Below, in pieces: positions 39,453-48,030 of a stretch of 64,000 nucleotides of DNA. The first letter of the stretch is position 1. Each line of letters opens with the position of its first letter. The notes beneath the pieces were generated by a model that was not told where the DNA came from, did no database searches, and saw nothing but the letters and a program-made list of their open reading frames with translations. Made by a program: the position numbers and the translations under genes. The DNA is from Salinibaculum sp. SYNS191. Lineage in GTDB: Archaea; Halobacteriota; Halobacteria; Halobacteriales; Haloarculaceae. The stretch is from the NCBI RefSeq assembly GCF_037338445.1, contig NZ_CP147838.1:3844001-3908000 (forward strand), read 5' to 3'.

Positions 39453-41918
39453 ATGAGCACACGCGTGGTCGAGCGAGTCGACGACTGGGACGAGCAGTCG
39501 TTCAGTGGCGGTTACAGTGGGTTGCACGACCTCGCAGATCGGGAGTTCTCCGGCGTGGTCCGCGCCGGCGGTGCGGAGCTTTTCGTGACGAAAGGGGTCG
39601 TCATCGGTATCCGCCGGGGCACCATCGAGTCCTTCGAAGACGCCTCGGGGTCGGTCTACACTGCCCCGACGCCGGCACTCCCCCTGCTGGCCATCATGCA
39701 GGAGCGAAGCGAGGAGGTCAGGGCACAGTACTACACCGAGGAGACGCCGGTGTCCGAAGTCGACCGGACGCTCGAAGACGGCGGTTTCACCGGCTTCGTC
39801 GAACTTTCGGAGAACGTTCTCAGCGGCGACTACTACCTGGTCTACCACCGCGGACGCTCGATGAGCGTCGCCTTCGTGGGCAACTCGAAGCGGCTCATCG
39901 AGGGTGACGAGGCCTTCGAACAGGCCGACGACGAGGTCGGCATCTACGAGGTGAAGCCGGTCAGCATCGACGCCATCGAGATTCCGGAGGTCGAGGAACC
40001 GGCAGCGGACCCGTCCGGGGGCGCGATTGCCGAGGCTGAACCAGATGACGGCGAGGAGAGTGCCGCCGACGCGGAGACCACCGTCGAGACGGAACCGGTC
40101 GCCGCCGACGAACCGCCCGAGACTGACGACGGGGACGAACCGGCTGCGACCGACAGTCCAGATGACGCGCCAGCGGCCGATGCGGACGCGCCCCCCACGT
40201 CGGAGTCGTCCGAGGGGCCCGTGAGTGACCGGAGTCCGGAGCCGTCCGAGCCCGCGGACCCCGCGAATGCGCAGAGTGACCCGAACGGCGACGAGGTGCC
40301 GGCGTCCGGCGAGGGAGTGGACAGGGACGACCGGAAGCCGGAACCGGCGACCGGGGAGCCATCGTCGCCGCCGGAGAGCAGGGACACAGACGTAGCGACG
40401 GAGCCACCGGGCGAGCCGTCGAGACAGGGGACGACTCCGGAGCCCCGGAGCAGTTCGGAAACGGGACCGGTCGGGACCGACCCCGACACCTCGAATCGGC
40501 AAGCGTCGACGGGTCAGCAGCCGACGCCGGGCGGGGAGCCGAGTCCCCAGCCGTCGACGGCTGGACGGTCCCCCGGGAGGGAGTCCGGGCAGGCAGCGGA
40601 CCAGGTTGGGGCACCGACAGACGCACGTCCCGCTCCGGGGTCGCCGGACGACCTGGAGATGAAGGCGATTCCGTCGCTGGACCCGGAGCGAAGCGAGACG
40701 GTCCGCGGGTCCCAGGCCGGGAGCGAAGCCGGCCAGCGCGGCGACGCGCCCGGGCGCGGCCGCGAGGAGTCGCGCGACCGCGCGCCCGAACAGTCGCGTG
40801 ACAGCGGGCGGGCCGATGATACCGCCACGCGTGAGGAGCCACAGCAGCCGCAGCGTCAGTCGCGCCAGCACCAGTCGACGCCCGGGGACGCCCCGTCGAC
40901 GGACTCGCCCGGGTCCGACGGGGAGACGGCCGAGCAGTCCACAGCGGAGTCGAGCGCGGAGCCGACGCAGGAGGACAGCGAGGAGGTGGAGACCCTCCGG
41001 TCGGAGCTGGCCGAGCGCCGCGCGGAAATCGAGCGCCTGGAGAGCGACCTGCAGGCGGCGACGGACGCGCGAGACGAGGCGCGCGCGAACCTGGCGACGG
41101 TCCAGGAGGAGCGCGACGAACTGGAGCGGGAGGTCGAGCGTCTGGAGAGCGAACTCCGGCGGCTGGAGGAGGAACTCGGAGCGAAGACCGACGCCGAGCG
41201 CCGCATCACGCCCCAGGAGGCACTGCAGGGGACGGACCTGTTCGTGCGCTACCGCTCGAAGGGCGAGAGCACGCTCCAGAAGGCCCACGATTCGGGACAG
41301 CGCCGGGAGGACGTCACCGACAACCTCCGCCTGGAGAAACACACCCAGTTCGACGCCGCGGCGGCGTCGGTCGGGGGCCAGGCCTACGACCAGTTCCTCG
41401 AAGAGACCGTCGAGTACAGTTTCGTGAAGTGGGTCGTGGAGGACCTGCTGTTCGAGATACAGAGCACGGGCCACACGGAGACGCTGCAGGACCTCTACGA
41501 CGCGCTCCCGGAGATAAACCGCATCGAACTCAACGGGGTCGTCACCACGACGGACGCGGAGGAGAACGAGCGCCAGGAGACGTTCGACCTGGTCTTCCGC
41601 GCGCGGATGGGCGACCCACTGCTGGTGGCGAACATCAACGACTCCAGACAGGGGGCGAGCGAGGCGATGATGGAATCACTCATCACGGCCGCCGAGCGGG
41701 TCGGCCGGACCAGCGACGCCTTCGCCGCCGCGTTCCTCGTCACCCAGAGCTTCTTCGAACCGGAGGCCCTGGAGACGGTGGCCGACGCGACGCGCGGGGG
41801 GCTGCTCAGTCGTGACAAGCGCAAGAGTTTCGTGAACCTCTCCCGCAAGCGCGGGTACCACCTCTGTCTCGTCGAGGCGAGAAACGAGAACTTCCACCTA
41901 GAAGTGCCGGAACTCTAG
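39453..41918 (+). CDS. Large DUF7527-like protein with low-complexity linker and coiled coil
   Basis: 821 aa. Residues ~1-175 are a folded domain (G-L-H-D-L-A-D-R-E-F-S-G-V-V-R-A-G, D-Y-Y-L-V-Y-H-R-G-R-S-M-S-V-A-F). Residues ~175-505 are disordered and dominated by S, P, D, E, T, G and R. Residues ~509-580 form a heptad coiled coil (E-V-E-T-L-R-S-E-L-A-E-R-R-A-E-I-E-R-L), and ~580-821 are a second alpha/beta domain. The N-terminal part recalls prokaryotic scaffold or sensory domains that control signalling proteins. Haloarchaea carry one such gene each (DUF7527 by recall); the function is unknown, perhaps cell shape, division or signalling. It overlaps the convergent HTH gene by 4 bp. Confidence 0.75.
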   Translation: MSTRVVERVDDWDEQSFSGGYSGLHDLADREFSGVVRAGGAELFVTKGVVIGIRRGTIESFEDASGSVYTAPTPALPLLAIMQERSEEVRAQYYTEETPVSEVDRTLEDGGFTGFVELSENVLSGDYYLVYHRGRSMSVAFVGNSKRLIEGDEAFEQADDEVGIYEVKPVSIDAIEIPEVEEPAADPSGGAIAEAEPDDGEESAADAETTVETEPVAADEPPETDDGDEPAATDSPDDAPAADADAPPTSESSEGPVSDRSPEPSEPADPANAQSDPNGDEVPASGEGVDRDDRKPEPATGEPSSPPESRDTDVATEPPGEPSRQGTTPEPRSSSETGPVGTDPDTSNRQASTGQQPTPGGEPSPQPSTAGRSPGRESGQAADQVGAPTDARPAPGSPDDLEMKAIPSLDPERSETVRGSQAGSEAGQRGDAPGRGREESRDRAPEQSRDSGRADDTATREEPQQPQRQSRQHQSTPGDAPSTDSPGSDGETAEQSTAESSAEPTQEDSEEVETLRSELAERRAEIERLESDLQAATDARDEARANLATVQEERDELEREVERLESELRRLEEELGAKTDAERRITPQEALQGTDLFVRYRSKGESTLQKAHDSGQRREDVTDNLRLEKHTQFDAAAASVGGQAYDQFLEETVEYSFVKWVVEDLLFEIQSTGHTETLQDLYDALPEINRIELNGVVTTTDAEENERQETFDLVFRARMGDPLLVANINDSRQGASEAMMESLITAAERVGRTSDAFAAAFLVTQSFFEPEALETVADATRGGLLSRDKRKSFVNLSRKRGYHLCLVEARNENFHLEVPEL

Positions 41919-42220
41919 CCTTCGATTTCCGCCACACCCTCGATTTTCATGCCCTCGAGCTTCTCGATGATGTGGTCGATTTTTCCGTCTAGGTCCTCGA
42001 CGAACTCCTCTGTCTCCTCCGTCGTGATTGCACCCTGACTGGACGGCTCGATGAGGGACTCCTCTTCGAGGACGCGGAGCGAGTAGCGCACCTTGTGATG
42101 CGGGTATCCCGTCTCGTTAGACATCTTCACGATGCCGATCGGTTCGTTCTCGATGACCATCCGCAGCACCTGCAGATGGCGTTCCAGCATGTCGACTTCC
42201 TTCTCAAGTCTGTCTATCAT
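41915..42220 (-). CDS. Small HTH regulator-like protein
   Basis: 101 aa from the ATG at 42220, with TTTAAA at 42248-42253 centred 30 bases upstream. The N-terminal helix (D-R-L-E-K-E-V-D-M-L-E-R-H-L-Q-V-L) leads to a winged helix (E-P-I-G-I-V-K-M-S-N-E-T-G-Y-P-H-H-K-V-R-Y-S-L-R-V-L-E-E-E) and an acidic C-terminal helix. It is conserved in haloarchaea next to purA in my memory, but its targets are unknown. The extended frame upstream to 42814 lies antisense to purA and is not coding. Confidence 0.75.
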   Translation of the reverse strand: MIDRLEKEVDMLERHLQVLRMVIENEPIGIVKMSNETGYPHHKVRYSLRVLEEESLIEPSSQGAITTEETEEFVEDLDGKIDHIIEKLEGMKIEGVAEIEG

Positions 42221-42247
42221 GGCAATTGTTAACTTGTATTGGCCGGA

Positions 42248-42253
42248 TTTAAA
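42248..42253 (-). promoter_or_regulatory. TATA box of HTH gene at 42220
   Basis: TTTAAA (palindromic) is centred 30 bases before the ATG at 42220. The surrounding 42221-42496 has no gene. A TTAAATA patch near 42421 is a candidate for purA, leaving a leader of roughly 50 bases. Confidence 0.55.
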
Positions 42254-42496
42254 AGTTGCTTTCGTGGCAGCCGTTTCGTGTGCGACACAGTCCCAGGGTT
42301 GGGTCTCGACGGTAATGAATGGTGGGGTTTGGTCCCAGTTGCCGAGGAATGACGCCACATCCGTCGCAGAGTTCCTACCATGGTGACTGCTAACAGATTG
42401 GGGCTTCTCAGAGCGGATACTTAAATACAACTGTTCACATACAGCGGCGGGGCTGGACCGTAATCTGTTTACCGGGACGGGCGGAACGTCGCCGTG

Positions 42497-43872
42497 ATGA
42501 CCGTTACAATCGTGGGCGCACAGCTCGGAGACGAAGGGAAGGGCGGCATCGTCGACCTGTTCGGCGACGCGGCGGACGTCGTCGCGCGCTACCAGGGCGG
42601 CGACAACGCCGGCCACACCGTCGTCCACCAGGGCGAGGAGTACAAGCTCTCGCTCGTCCCGAGCGGCGCCATCCGCGGCAAGGTCGGCGTACTCGGCAAC
42701 GGGTGCGTCGTCAACCCGCGAACGCTGTTCGACGAACTCGACACGCTGCGCGACCGCGGCCTCGACCCCGACGTGCGGGTCGCCGAGCGTGCGCACGTCA
42801 TCCTCCCGTACCACCGCGTCCTCGACGGCATCGAGGAAGAGGTCAAAAGCGAGACCGACGACGAGGTCGGCACGACGGGCCGCGGCATCGGCCCGACCTA
42901 CGAGGACAAGGCCGGCCGCCGCGGCGTCCGCGTCGGCGACCTGCTCGACTCGGACGTGCTCCGCGACCGCCTCGAATACGTTGTCCCCCAGAAGCGTGCG
43001 CTCGTCGAGGACGTCTACGGCCTCGACGTGGCCGACCTGACGACCCCGATGCGTTCGACGTGGACGCGCTCTTCGAGGAGTTCCGCGAGTTTGGCCGCCG
43101 CTTCGAGGACGACGACATGACCGTCGTCGCCGGCGAGTTCCTCACGGCCGCCAGTGAGGAGGGCCAGAACGTCATGCTCGAAGGCGCACAGGGGACGCTC
43201 ATCGACATCGACCATGGGAACTACCCCTACGTCACCTCCTCGAACCCGACGGCCGGCGGCGCGGCGGTCGGCACCGGACTCAGCCCCGGCCTCGTCGGCG
43301 GCGGCGAGATAATCGGTATCGTGAAGGGGTACCTGACCCGCGTCGGGAGCGGCCCGCTGCCGACCGAACTCGGCGGCGTCGTCGGCGACACGCCGGGCTA
43401 CGAGGAGCAGGGCGAGGGCGACGACGAGGAACTGGCCACCTACATCCGCGAGGAGGGCGGCGAGTACGGCACCGTCACCGGTCGCCCGCGCCGCGTCGGC
43501 TGGCTCGACATGCCGATGCTGCGCCACGCCACGCGCGTCTCCGGCTTTACCGGCCTCGCCATCAACCACCTCGACGTCCTCGCCGGCCTCGACGAGGTGA
43601 AGGTCGGCCACACATACACGCTCGACGGCGAGGAGATGCACACGATTCCATCGACGACGGAGCAGTGGCAGGCCTGCGAGGCCACCTTCCGCACCTTCGA
43701 CGGCTGGGACGACGGCGACTGGGCCGCCATCGCCGAGGAGGGCTACGAGGCACTCCCCGAGAACGCACAGGCATACGTCGAGTACATCGAGGACGAACTC
43801 GACACGCCCGCCTACGCCATCGGCGTCGGCCCGAACCGCGACGAGGCCATCGTCCGCCAGCGCCCCTTCTAA
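42497..43872 (+). pseudogene. purA: Adenylosuccinate synthetase with a single-base frame break
   Basis: The N-terminal frame from the ATG at 42497 carries G-A-Q-L-G-D-E-G-K-G (GTP/IMP site) and G-D-N-A-G-H-T-V. It then turns into Arg/Ser-rich nonsense after V-A-D-L-T near 43041 and stops at 43120. The matching frame resumes at 43042 with D-P-D-A-F-D-V-D-A-L-F-E-E and runs to 43872 with L-E-G-A-Q-G-T-L-I-D-I-D-H-G and T-G-R-P-R-R-V-G-W. One missing base at about 43041 restores a continuous protein of about 458 aa. The enzyme makes adenylosuccinate from IMP, aspartate and GTP. Both halves keep conserved residues, so a sequencing error or very recent mutation is likelier than an old pseudogene. 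Confidence 0.88.
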
Positions 43873-43939
43873 CGCGACCCGGCCGGCCCGTCCCGCGCCA
43901 GACAGCACGTTTTTAGGGCGTCCGGGCCGAGGGGAGCGT

Positions 43940-44134
43940 ATGAAAGAGGAACTGATGGAGATTCTCTGCTGTCCGGTGGACAAACACGACCTCGAACTCG
44001 ACGTGGGCGAACGCGACGGCGAGGAGATTCTGACGGGCGAACTCGTCTGCACGGAGTGTGGCGAGTCCTACCCCATCGAGGACGGCATCCCGAACCTCCT
44101 GCCGCCGGACATGCGCGACGAAGCCCCAGCCTGA
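43940..44134 (+). CDS. Trm112-like methyltransferase activator
   Basis: 64 aa. C-C-P-V-D near residue 10 and C-T-E-C-G near 37 form a zinc-ribbon-like site, and the C-terminus is Y-P-I-E-D-G-I-P-N-L-L-P-P-D, the hallmark of the Trm112/UPF0434 family. Trm112 partners and activates several SAM methyltransferases that modify tRNA, rRNA and release factor; archaeal Trm112 does the same. Monocistronic or leading into the next gene (33-base gap). Confidence 0.88.
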   Translation: MKEELMEILCCPVDKHDLELDVGERDGEEILTGELVCTECGESYPIEDGIPNLLPPDMRDEAPA

Positions 44135-44167
44135 AGTTTTTTCTTCGGTGCCCACGGAGTCGCACCC

Positions 44168-44737
44168 GTGCCCGACGAGCTCGCCGTCCACGTCAGCCGT
44201 CACGACCTCCACGCCATCGAGATTCCGGACGCGTTCGAGACCGACGGCTCCTTCGACGTGGTGCTCGTCAACCACGGCCCCTCGCTGCACGTCCACCTCC
44301 ACCTCGACGATTCGCTCTCGGACGTGGCTCGCCTCGACGCAAACAACCACTACGTCGAGGGCGACGCGAGCCGGGCCGTCCGCATCACCGTAGACACCGA
44401 CAGCCTGCCCGACGACGGGGTCTTCGGGAAGCTGAAAGTCGTCTCCGCGTACGGTTCCGAGACCCGCTGGGTCGACGTCCAGCTCTCGTCACCGACGCCC
44501 GCCGGGACGCCGGTCGAAGTCGACGAGTCGCTGTCGAAGCCACCGGATTCTGACCGGACGGAGTCGAGAACGCCGACCTTCGAGGGCCCGGAACTCCCGG
44601 TGCTCGCGCTGGGCGGTCTCGCGCTCGCCGTTGCCCTACTCGCTGCCGTCCTCGTCCAGGATACGCTGGTGACCGTCGGGGCGGCGGCCGTCTTCGGGGG
44701 CGTCCTCGTCGCGCTCTACGTCCTCGTCAGCGGGTAG
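44168..44737 (+). CDS. DUF7524-like protein with C-terminal membrane helices
   Basis: 189 aa. The N-terminal ~120 residues look like a beta-sandwich (V-V-L-V-N-H-G-P-S-L-H-V-H-L-H-L-D-D, F-G-K-L-K-V-V-S-A-Y-G). A Pro/Ser/Thr-rich linker and two C-terminal transmembrane segments follow (about 143-163 and 167-186). There is no signal peptide, so topology likely leaves the N-domain cytoplasmic. The name is from memory of haloarchaeal annotation; the function is unknown. It converges on the lipoprotein nuclease gene with 2 bases between stops. Confidence 0.7.
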   Translation: MPDELAVHVSRHDLHAIEIPDAFETDGSFDVVLVNHGPSLHVHLHLDDSLSDVARLDANNHYVEGDASRAVRITVDTDSLPDDGVFGKLKVVSAYGSETRWVDVQLSSPTPAGTPVEVDESLSKPPDSDRTESRTPTFEGPELPVLALGGLALAVALLAAVLVQDTLVTVGAAAVFGGVLVALYVLVSG

Positions 44738-44739
44738 CT

Positions 44740-45354
44740 TCAGACGGGACTCCGACACCGCCAGACGCCGCGTCCAGCCTCCCTGGCGTCGACCTCCGCG
44801 TCGTAGAACGCCGTGCGGAGCGCGAACTGCGAGTCGTAGACGCGGGCGTGGCCGGAGCCCACGAGCGCGTAGTTCAGGTTCCGGCCGTCGTGGGAGACGT
44901 ACGCCAGCAGACGGCCGTACCCGCCGCGGCGGTCCGAGACGGGGTCGACGAGCAGCGTCGCGTCCTCGCCGGAGAGGTGCCCTCGCAGGTACTCGCTCGC
45001 GTTCTGGCCGGCCTCGCGGAGACAGGCCCGTCCCGCCTCGCTGTCGGGGACGCCCTCGAACTCCGGCGGGGTCGTCTCTGTGTGGACCTCCGGTGTATCG
45101 ACCCCGAGCAACCGGACCGTCTCCTCGCTCCCGTCCGGCAGCACGACGTCGACTGTATCGCCGTCGACCACGTCCGTCACGCGGACCGGAATCCGTTCCG
45201 CCGGCTCGAAGGCCGGCGACGTCGTTGCGTCCCCAGCGCCGACCCCGGACGACGCCGTCCCCGTCGCTGTCGGGCCGGTCTCGGTCACGTTCACGCTACA
45301 GCCGGCGAGGACGACCAGCATCACGAGAAAGAAGCGTCGGGTCGTCTGCGTCAT
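44740..45354 (-). CDS. Secreted lipoprotein thermonuclease (SNase-like)
   Basis: 204 aa. It has a lipoprotein signal (M-T-Q-T-T-R-R-F-F-L-V-M-L-V-V-L-A-G-C, lipobox Cys at 19; the R-R-F-F gives Tat potential), a Thr-rich linker and then an SNase domain. V-T-D-V-V-D-G-D-T-V and R-L-L-G-V-D-T-P-E-V-H match the OB-fold with a catalytic Asp and Arg. E in the C-L-R-E-A-G region and D-R-R-G-G-Y-G-R-L-L-A-Y-V give the remaining catalytic residues. It is likely to cleave extracellular DNA or RNA for phosphate or nucleotide scavenging, anchored to the outer face of the membrane. Confidence 0.88.
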   Translation of the reverse strand: MTQTTRRFFLVMLVVLAGCSVNVTETGPTATGTASSGVGAGDATTSPAFEPAERIPVRVTDVVDGDTVDVVLPDGSEETVRLLGVDTPEVHTETTPPEFEGVPDSEAGRACLREAGQNASEYLRGHLSGEDATLLVDPVSDRRGGYGRLLAYVSHDGRNLNYALVGSGHARVYDSQFALRTAFYDAEVDAREAGRGVWRCRSPV

Positions 45355-45411
45355 GTGAGTAGCCGGGGTCGAACCTGGTGTCGTTTCGAAGCGGCGCTGT
45401 GTCGGCCTTCC

Positions 45412-45588
45412 TTACTCGCCGCCCAGTTCGCCGACGTTCCCGCCTCCGCACTCGGGACATTCCTCGTGGTCGGTGTACAGCAGCGTCTCGCAGTCGGGGC
45501 AGCCGTGGGTCGCCTCCGCTTCCGTGGCGGCGGTCGCCTCCTGTTTCAGTTTCTCGGCCTTCCTGCCGAGGTCGTTGAAGAATCCCAT
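45412..45588 (-). CDS. 58-aa zinc-ribbon protein
   Basis: 58 aa. An N-terminal amphipathic/charged helix (M-G-F-F-N-D-L-G-R-K-A-E-K-L-K-Q-E) is followed by a zinc ribbon: H-G-C-P-D-C (Cys 30 and 33) and E-E-C-P-E-C-G-G-G (Cys 44 and 47). Codon third positions are strongly G/C, as in real genes here. It lies 57 bases upstream of the nuclease lipoprotein gene on the same strand. The helix-plus-ribbon form is common in haloarchaeal micro-proteins that bind nucleic acid or partner proteins. Confidence 0.8.
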   Translation of the reverse strand: MGFFNDLGRKAEKLKQEATAATEAEATHGCPDCETLLYTDHEECPECGGGNVGELGGE

Positions 45589-45690
45589 TGCATCGGGTTG
45601 GGGCCGCGCTCACAAAACGGTGATGGCAGACTGGCCCGGCGAGCGTGCGTCAGCAGCGACAGGTGAGCGACAGGTCCGAGAGCCTGCCGT

Positions 45691-45951
45691 TCATCCTTCG
45701 CCGAAGCCGGTCGAATCGACGGTTGCCGTCCCGTCAGCGGGGATTTTCCCCATCTCGGAGTTGCCTGTGTCGGGATGTCCACCGGGCGGCTGTCGCCCCA
45801 CGACTGTGAGAAGACGCTGGAACGCGTGCGCATCGGGCTCGACGGGCCGGTCACTCGGCGTGTCGACAACCGCCCGGACGTTTCGCTCCGCCAGTCGGGA
45901 CCAGTTTCGCGAGGGGGTTTCCCGCCGCGCCTCTATTGAAAAATTCTTCAT
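45691..45951 (-). CDS. Hypothetical protein, weakly supported
   Basis: 86 aa from the ATG at 45951 with moderate G/C at third positions and a TTATATTT-like patch upstream on the minus strand (about 45979-45988). No domain, Cys pair or membrane segment; Pro/Gly/Arg rich. It could be a real orphan gene or a chance frame in a degraded intergenic region. Confidence 0.3.
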   Translation of the reverse strand: MKNFSIEARRETPSRNWSRLAERNVRAVVDTPSDRPVEPDAHAFQRLLTVVGRQPPGGHPDTGNSEMGKIPADGTATVDSTGFGEG

Positions 45952-46515
45952 TGGCAAGCAAATATGTTTAAATGGATTCGAAATATAATGGGTATCGTGG
46001 GTGCAGAAGTTCCCACAGCCTCTGACAGCGTTCCGAAAGTCATCACCGGGATTTCTTTCGGGACATTTTCCGGCGCTGCACAGCGACCGTGGTGTTGAGC
46101 ACGATAGCTGCAGACGAGTGTGTCGTCTGGGATTTCTCCGAGGGCCCACTCACTCTGACCGTCCCTGCAGTATGAGAGACGGCTATTTCCGACTCTCTAT
46201 CGTGGAGTCCCGCACCAAGCTGTTGCTCCTGACTGTGTAGAGCCACGTGAAAAGCGGAATGGACTGCCAAGCGCTCGCATAGCTCACTCTCGTGGTCCTG
46301 TGGTCGCTTCGTGAAAAGTGGGACAGCCGAGGTACGCGAGTCGTCTTTGACGGCCTGAATCTGTAGAAGGGAACGCATCCGGCGAACGTGGTGAGCCGGT
46401 TCGCCGTGAGCGGTCTCCCGACCGCGAGCGGCTTTTTCCCCACGTTTTTGCGAGGAGTGGTGCACCACGAGCCGAAGGCTCGTATGTGACACCCGACGTA
46501 GCAAAAAGTGGTGTA
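45952..46515. other. AT-rich intergenic region, no gene seen
   Basis: 564 bases between the weak frame at 45691-45951 and tRNA-Pro. The first 50 bases are very AT-rich (AAATATGTTTAAATGG and ATATAA patches) and could hold promoters in either direction. Short frames in both strands have no family resemblance and no codon bias. Inverted repeats or transposase remnants were not recognised. Confidence 0.4.
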
Positions 46516-46586
46516 TGGGACCGCCGAGATTCGAACTCAGGTCCGACGCACCCCATGCGCCGAGGATACCGCTACCCCACGGTCCC
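46516..46586 (-). tRNA. tRNA-Pro, anticodon GGG
   Basis: 71 bases on the minus strand. The acceptor GGGACCG pairs with CGGTCCC, the anticodon stem is GGCGC/GCGTC with loop ATGGGGT (anticodon GGG at 46552-46554), and the T arm is CTGAG-TTCGAAT-CTCGG. Discriminator A, CCA not encoded, no intron. It stands 64 bases downstream of the PQQ lipoprotein gene's stop and shares its strand. No element is inserted here. Confidence 0.95.
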
Positions 46587-46650
46587 GCATATTGGTGGAC
46601 ACCCGTGCCGGGATTAAGCCCTTCGATTCGCCGGCCACGTCTCGGGTGGG

Positions 46651-47970
46651 CTACGCCGCGGTCAGCTTGTAGAGATACCCGGACTCCTCGAGGGTCTCCT
46701 CGCCGTCGAGGACCGCCCGCTCCGTGACGTAGATGTCGCCGTCGTGGACGGCCGGGGCGGAGGTGACGCGGCCGTGGGGTCGTTCGAACCGCCAGCGCTC
46801 GTCGCCGCCGCGGGCGTCGACCGCGAACAGCGTCGCGTCGTAACTGCCCACGAGCGCGGTGTCGCCGGCGAGCGTGACGCTCCCGATGACCCAGCCCTCG
46901 CAGTCGAAGGACCACTCCCGCTCGCCCGTGGCAGTGCCCAGACCCAGGAGTTCGCCGCCGTGGTTGCCGATGACCAGCGTCCCGGAGTCGGGATGGACGG
47001 CCGCACCCGACATGATTTTGTACCCGGTCTCGTAGCGCCAGACCTCGGCGAGAGAGGTCGTGTCGACGGCGTAGACGTTTCCGTCCCAGGACCCGAAGAT
47101 GGCCGTCCCGCCGTACATGCAGACGGGCCCCTTTATCGGCGCGGCAGTCTCGAAGGTCCCCCGGAAGTCGCGGGTGTCGAGGTCCCAGACGTACAGCGAC
47201 CCGTCGTTGCAGCCCGCGGCGAACACGCCGGAGGACACGTCGATGCCGGTGATGGAGTGGGCGTGGTTGGTCATCCGGTTGTCCTCCCAGATGAGCCCGC
47301 CCGTCGCCGGGTCGAGGGCCACCATGCCGCCGCTTGGCGTGTAGAACTCGGTTGCGCAGTAAACGACGCCGTCGTAGTAGACCGGACTGGAGCCGATGGC
47401 GTCGGCGACCTGCGTCCGCCAGATTCGGTCCCCGGTCACGGCGTCGAAGGCGTAGACGGCACCGTCGTAGCCGGCGGTGAAGACGTAGTCGTCGACGACG
47501 GCCGGCGTCGAGTGGGTTCCACGGGTGGACGGGACCAGCGACGCTTCCCAGTTCTGCTCGCCTTCGGGTGTGAAGGAGTGGACAGTCCCGGTGTCACCGG
47601 GCACGATGACGTTCCCCTCGTAGTACAGCGGCGAGGACTTCGCCGCCGTGTGGCTGCCGGTGTTGATGCCGGGCTCCGACCAGGCCAGTTCCACCGCGTC
47701 GGGCACAGACTGGTCGGGCCAGTGGCCCGTGCGCTCGACGTCTCCCATGAAGATGGTGTCCGGCCGCGTCGGGAGGGCGCGGCTCTCGGCGGTCGGTTCG
47801 TCGAGTTCCCTCGGCGGGGCCGTCGGGGCGAATCGCGCACAGCCAGCGGTGGCACCGACGGTCACCGCCGTCCCGAGTTTGAGAAACTCCCGACGGGACG
47901 AGTGACCGCCGTCGTCGCCGGGCTCTCCACCGGAGTGGGACGTCGCCGTCCGGTCGTCGTCGGCTGTCAT
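46651..47970 (-). CDS. PQQ-like beta-propeller lipoprotein, Tat-exported
   Basis: 439 aa from the ATG at 47970. The Tat motif S-R-R-E-F-L-K-L-G precedes a short hydrophobic stretch and a lipobox (A-T-A-G-C). The body is repeated PQQ-type blades such as D-G-A-V-Y-A-F-D-A-V-T-G-D-R-I-W-R, G-M-V-A-L-D-P-A-T-G-G-L-I-W and D-G-N-V-Y-A-V-D. Extracellular lipid-anchored propellers of this kind act as binding scaffolds, or as BamB-like or alcohol-dehydrogenase-like proteins; no PQQ-enzyme active site is obvious. An alternative ATG at 47988 adds 6 residues. Confidence 0.87.
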   Translation of the reverse strand: MTADDDRTATSHSGGEPGDDGGHSSRREFLKLGTAVTVGATAGCARFAPTAPPRELDEPTAESRALPTRPDTIFMGDVERTGHWPDQSVPDAVELAWSEPGINTGSHTAAKSSPLYYEGNVIVPGDTGTVHSFTPEGEQNWEASLVPSTRGTHSTPAVVDDYVFTAGYDGAVYAFDAVTGDRIWRTQVADAIGSSPVYYDGVVYCATEFYTPSGGMVALDPATGGLIWEDNRMTNHAHSITGIDVSSGVFAAGCNDGSLYVWDLDTRDFRGTFETAAPIKGPVCMYGGTAIFGSWDGNVYAVDTTSLAEVWRYETGYKIMSGAAVHPDSGTLVIGNHGGELLGLGTATGEREWSFDCEGWVIGSVTLAGDTALVGSYDATLFAVDARGGDERWRFERPHGRVTSAPAVHDGDIYVTERAVLDGEETLEESGYLYKLTAA

Positions 47971-48030
47971 TGCCCGTGATTGCGCCAATGGCCCGATAAC
48001 AGTTGCGTCATCCGCCGAGCACGCCGCGTC

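Noticed and set aside
39450..41474. 674-residue minus-strand frame opposite the DUF7527-like gene
   Set aside because: Arg/Leu/Val-rich shadow without any motif; the plus strand has coherent domains and a coiled coil.
42221..42814. Upstream extension of the small HTH gene at 42220
   Set aside because: The frame continues antisense to purA and has no homology cue; TTTAAA 30 bases before 42220 supports the short start.
45952..46515. Transposase remnant in the gap before tRNA-Pro
   Set aside because: Short frames in this stretch have no transposase motif and no terminal inverted repeats were seen.
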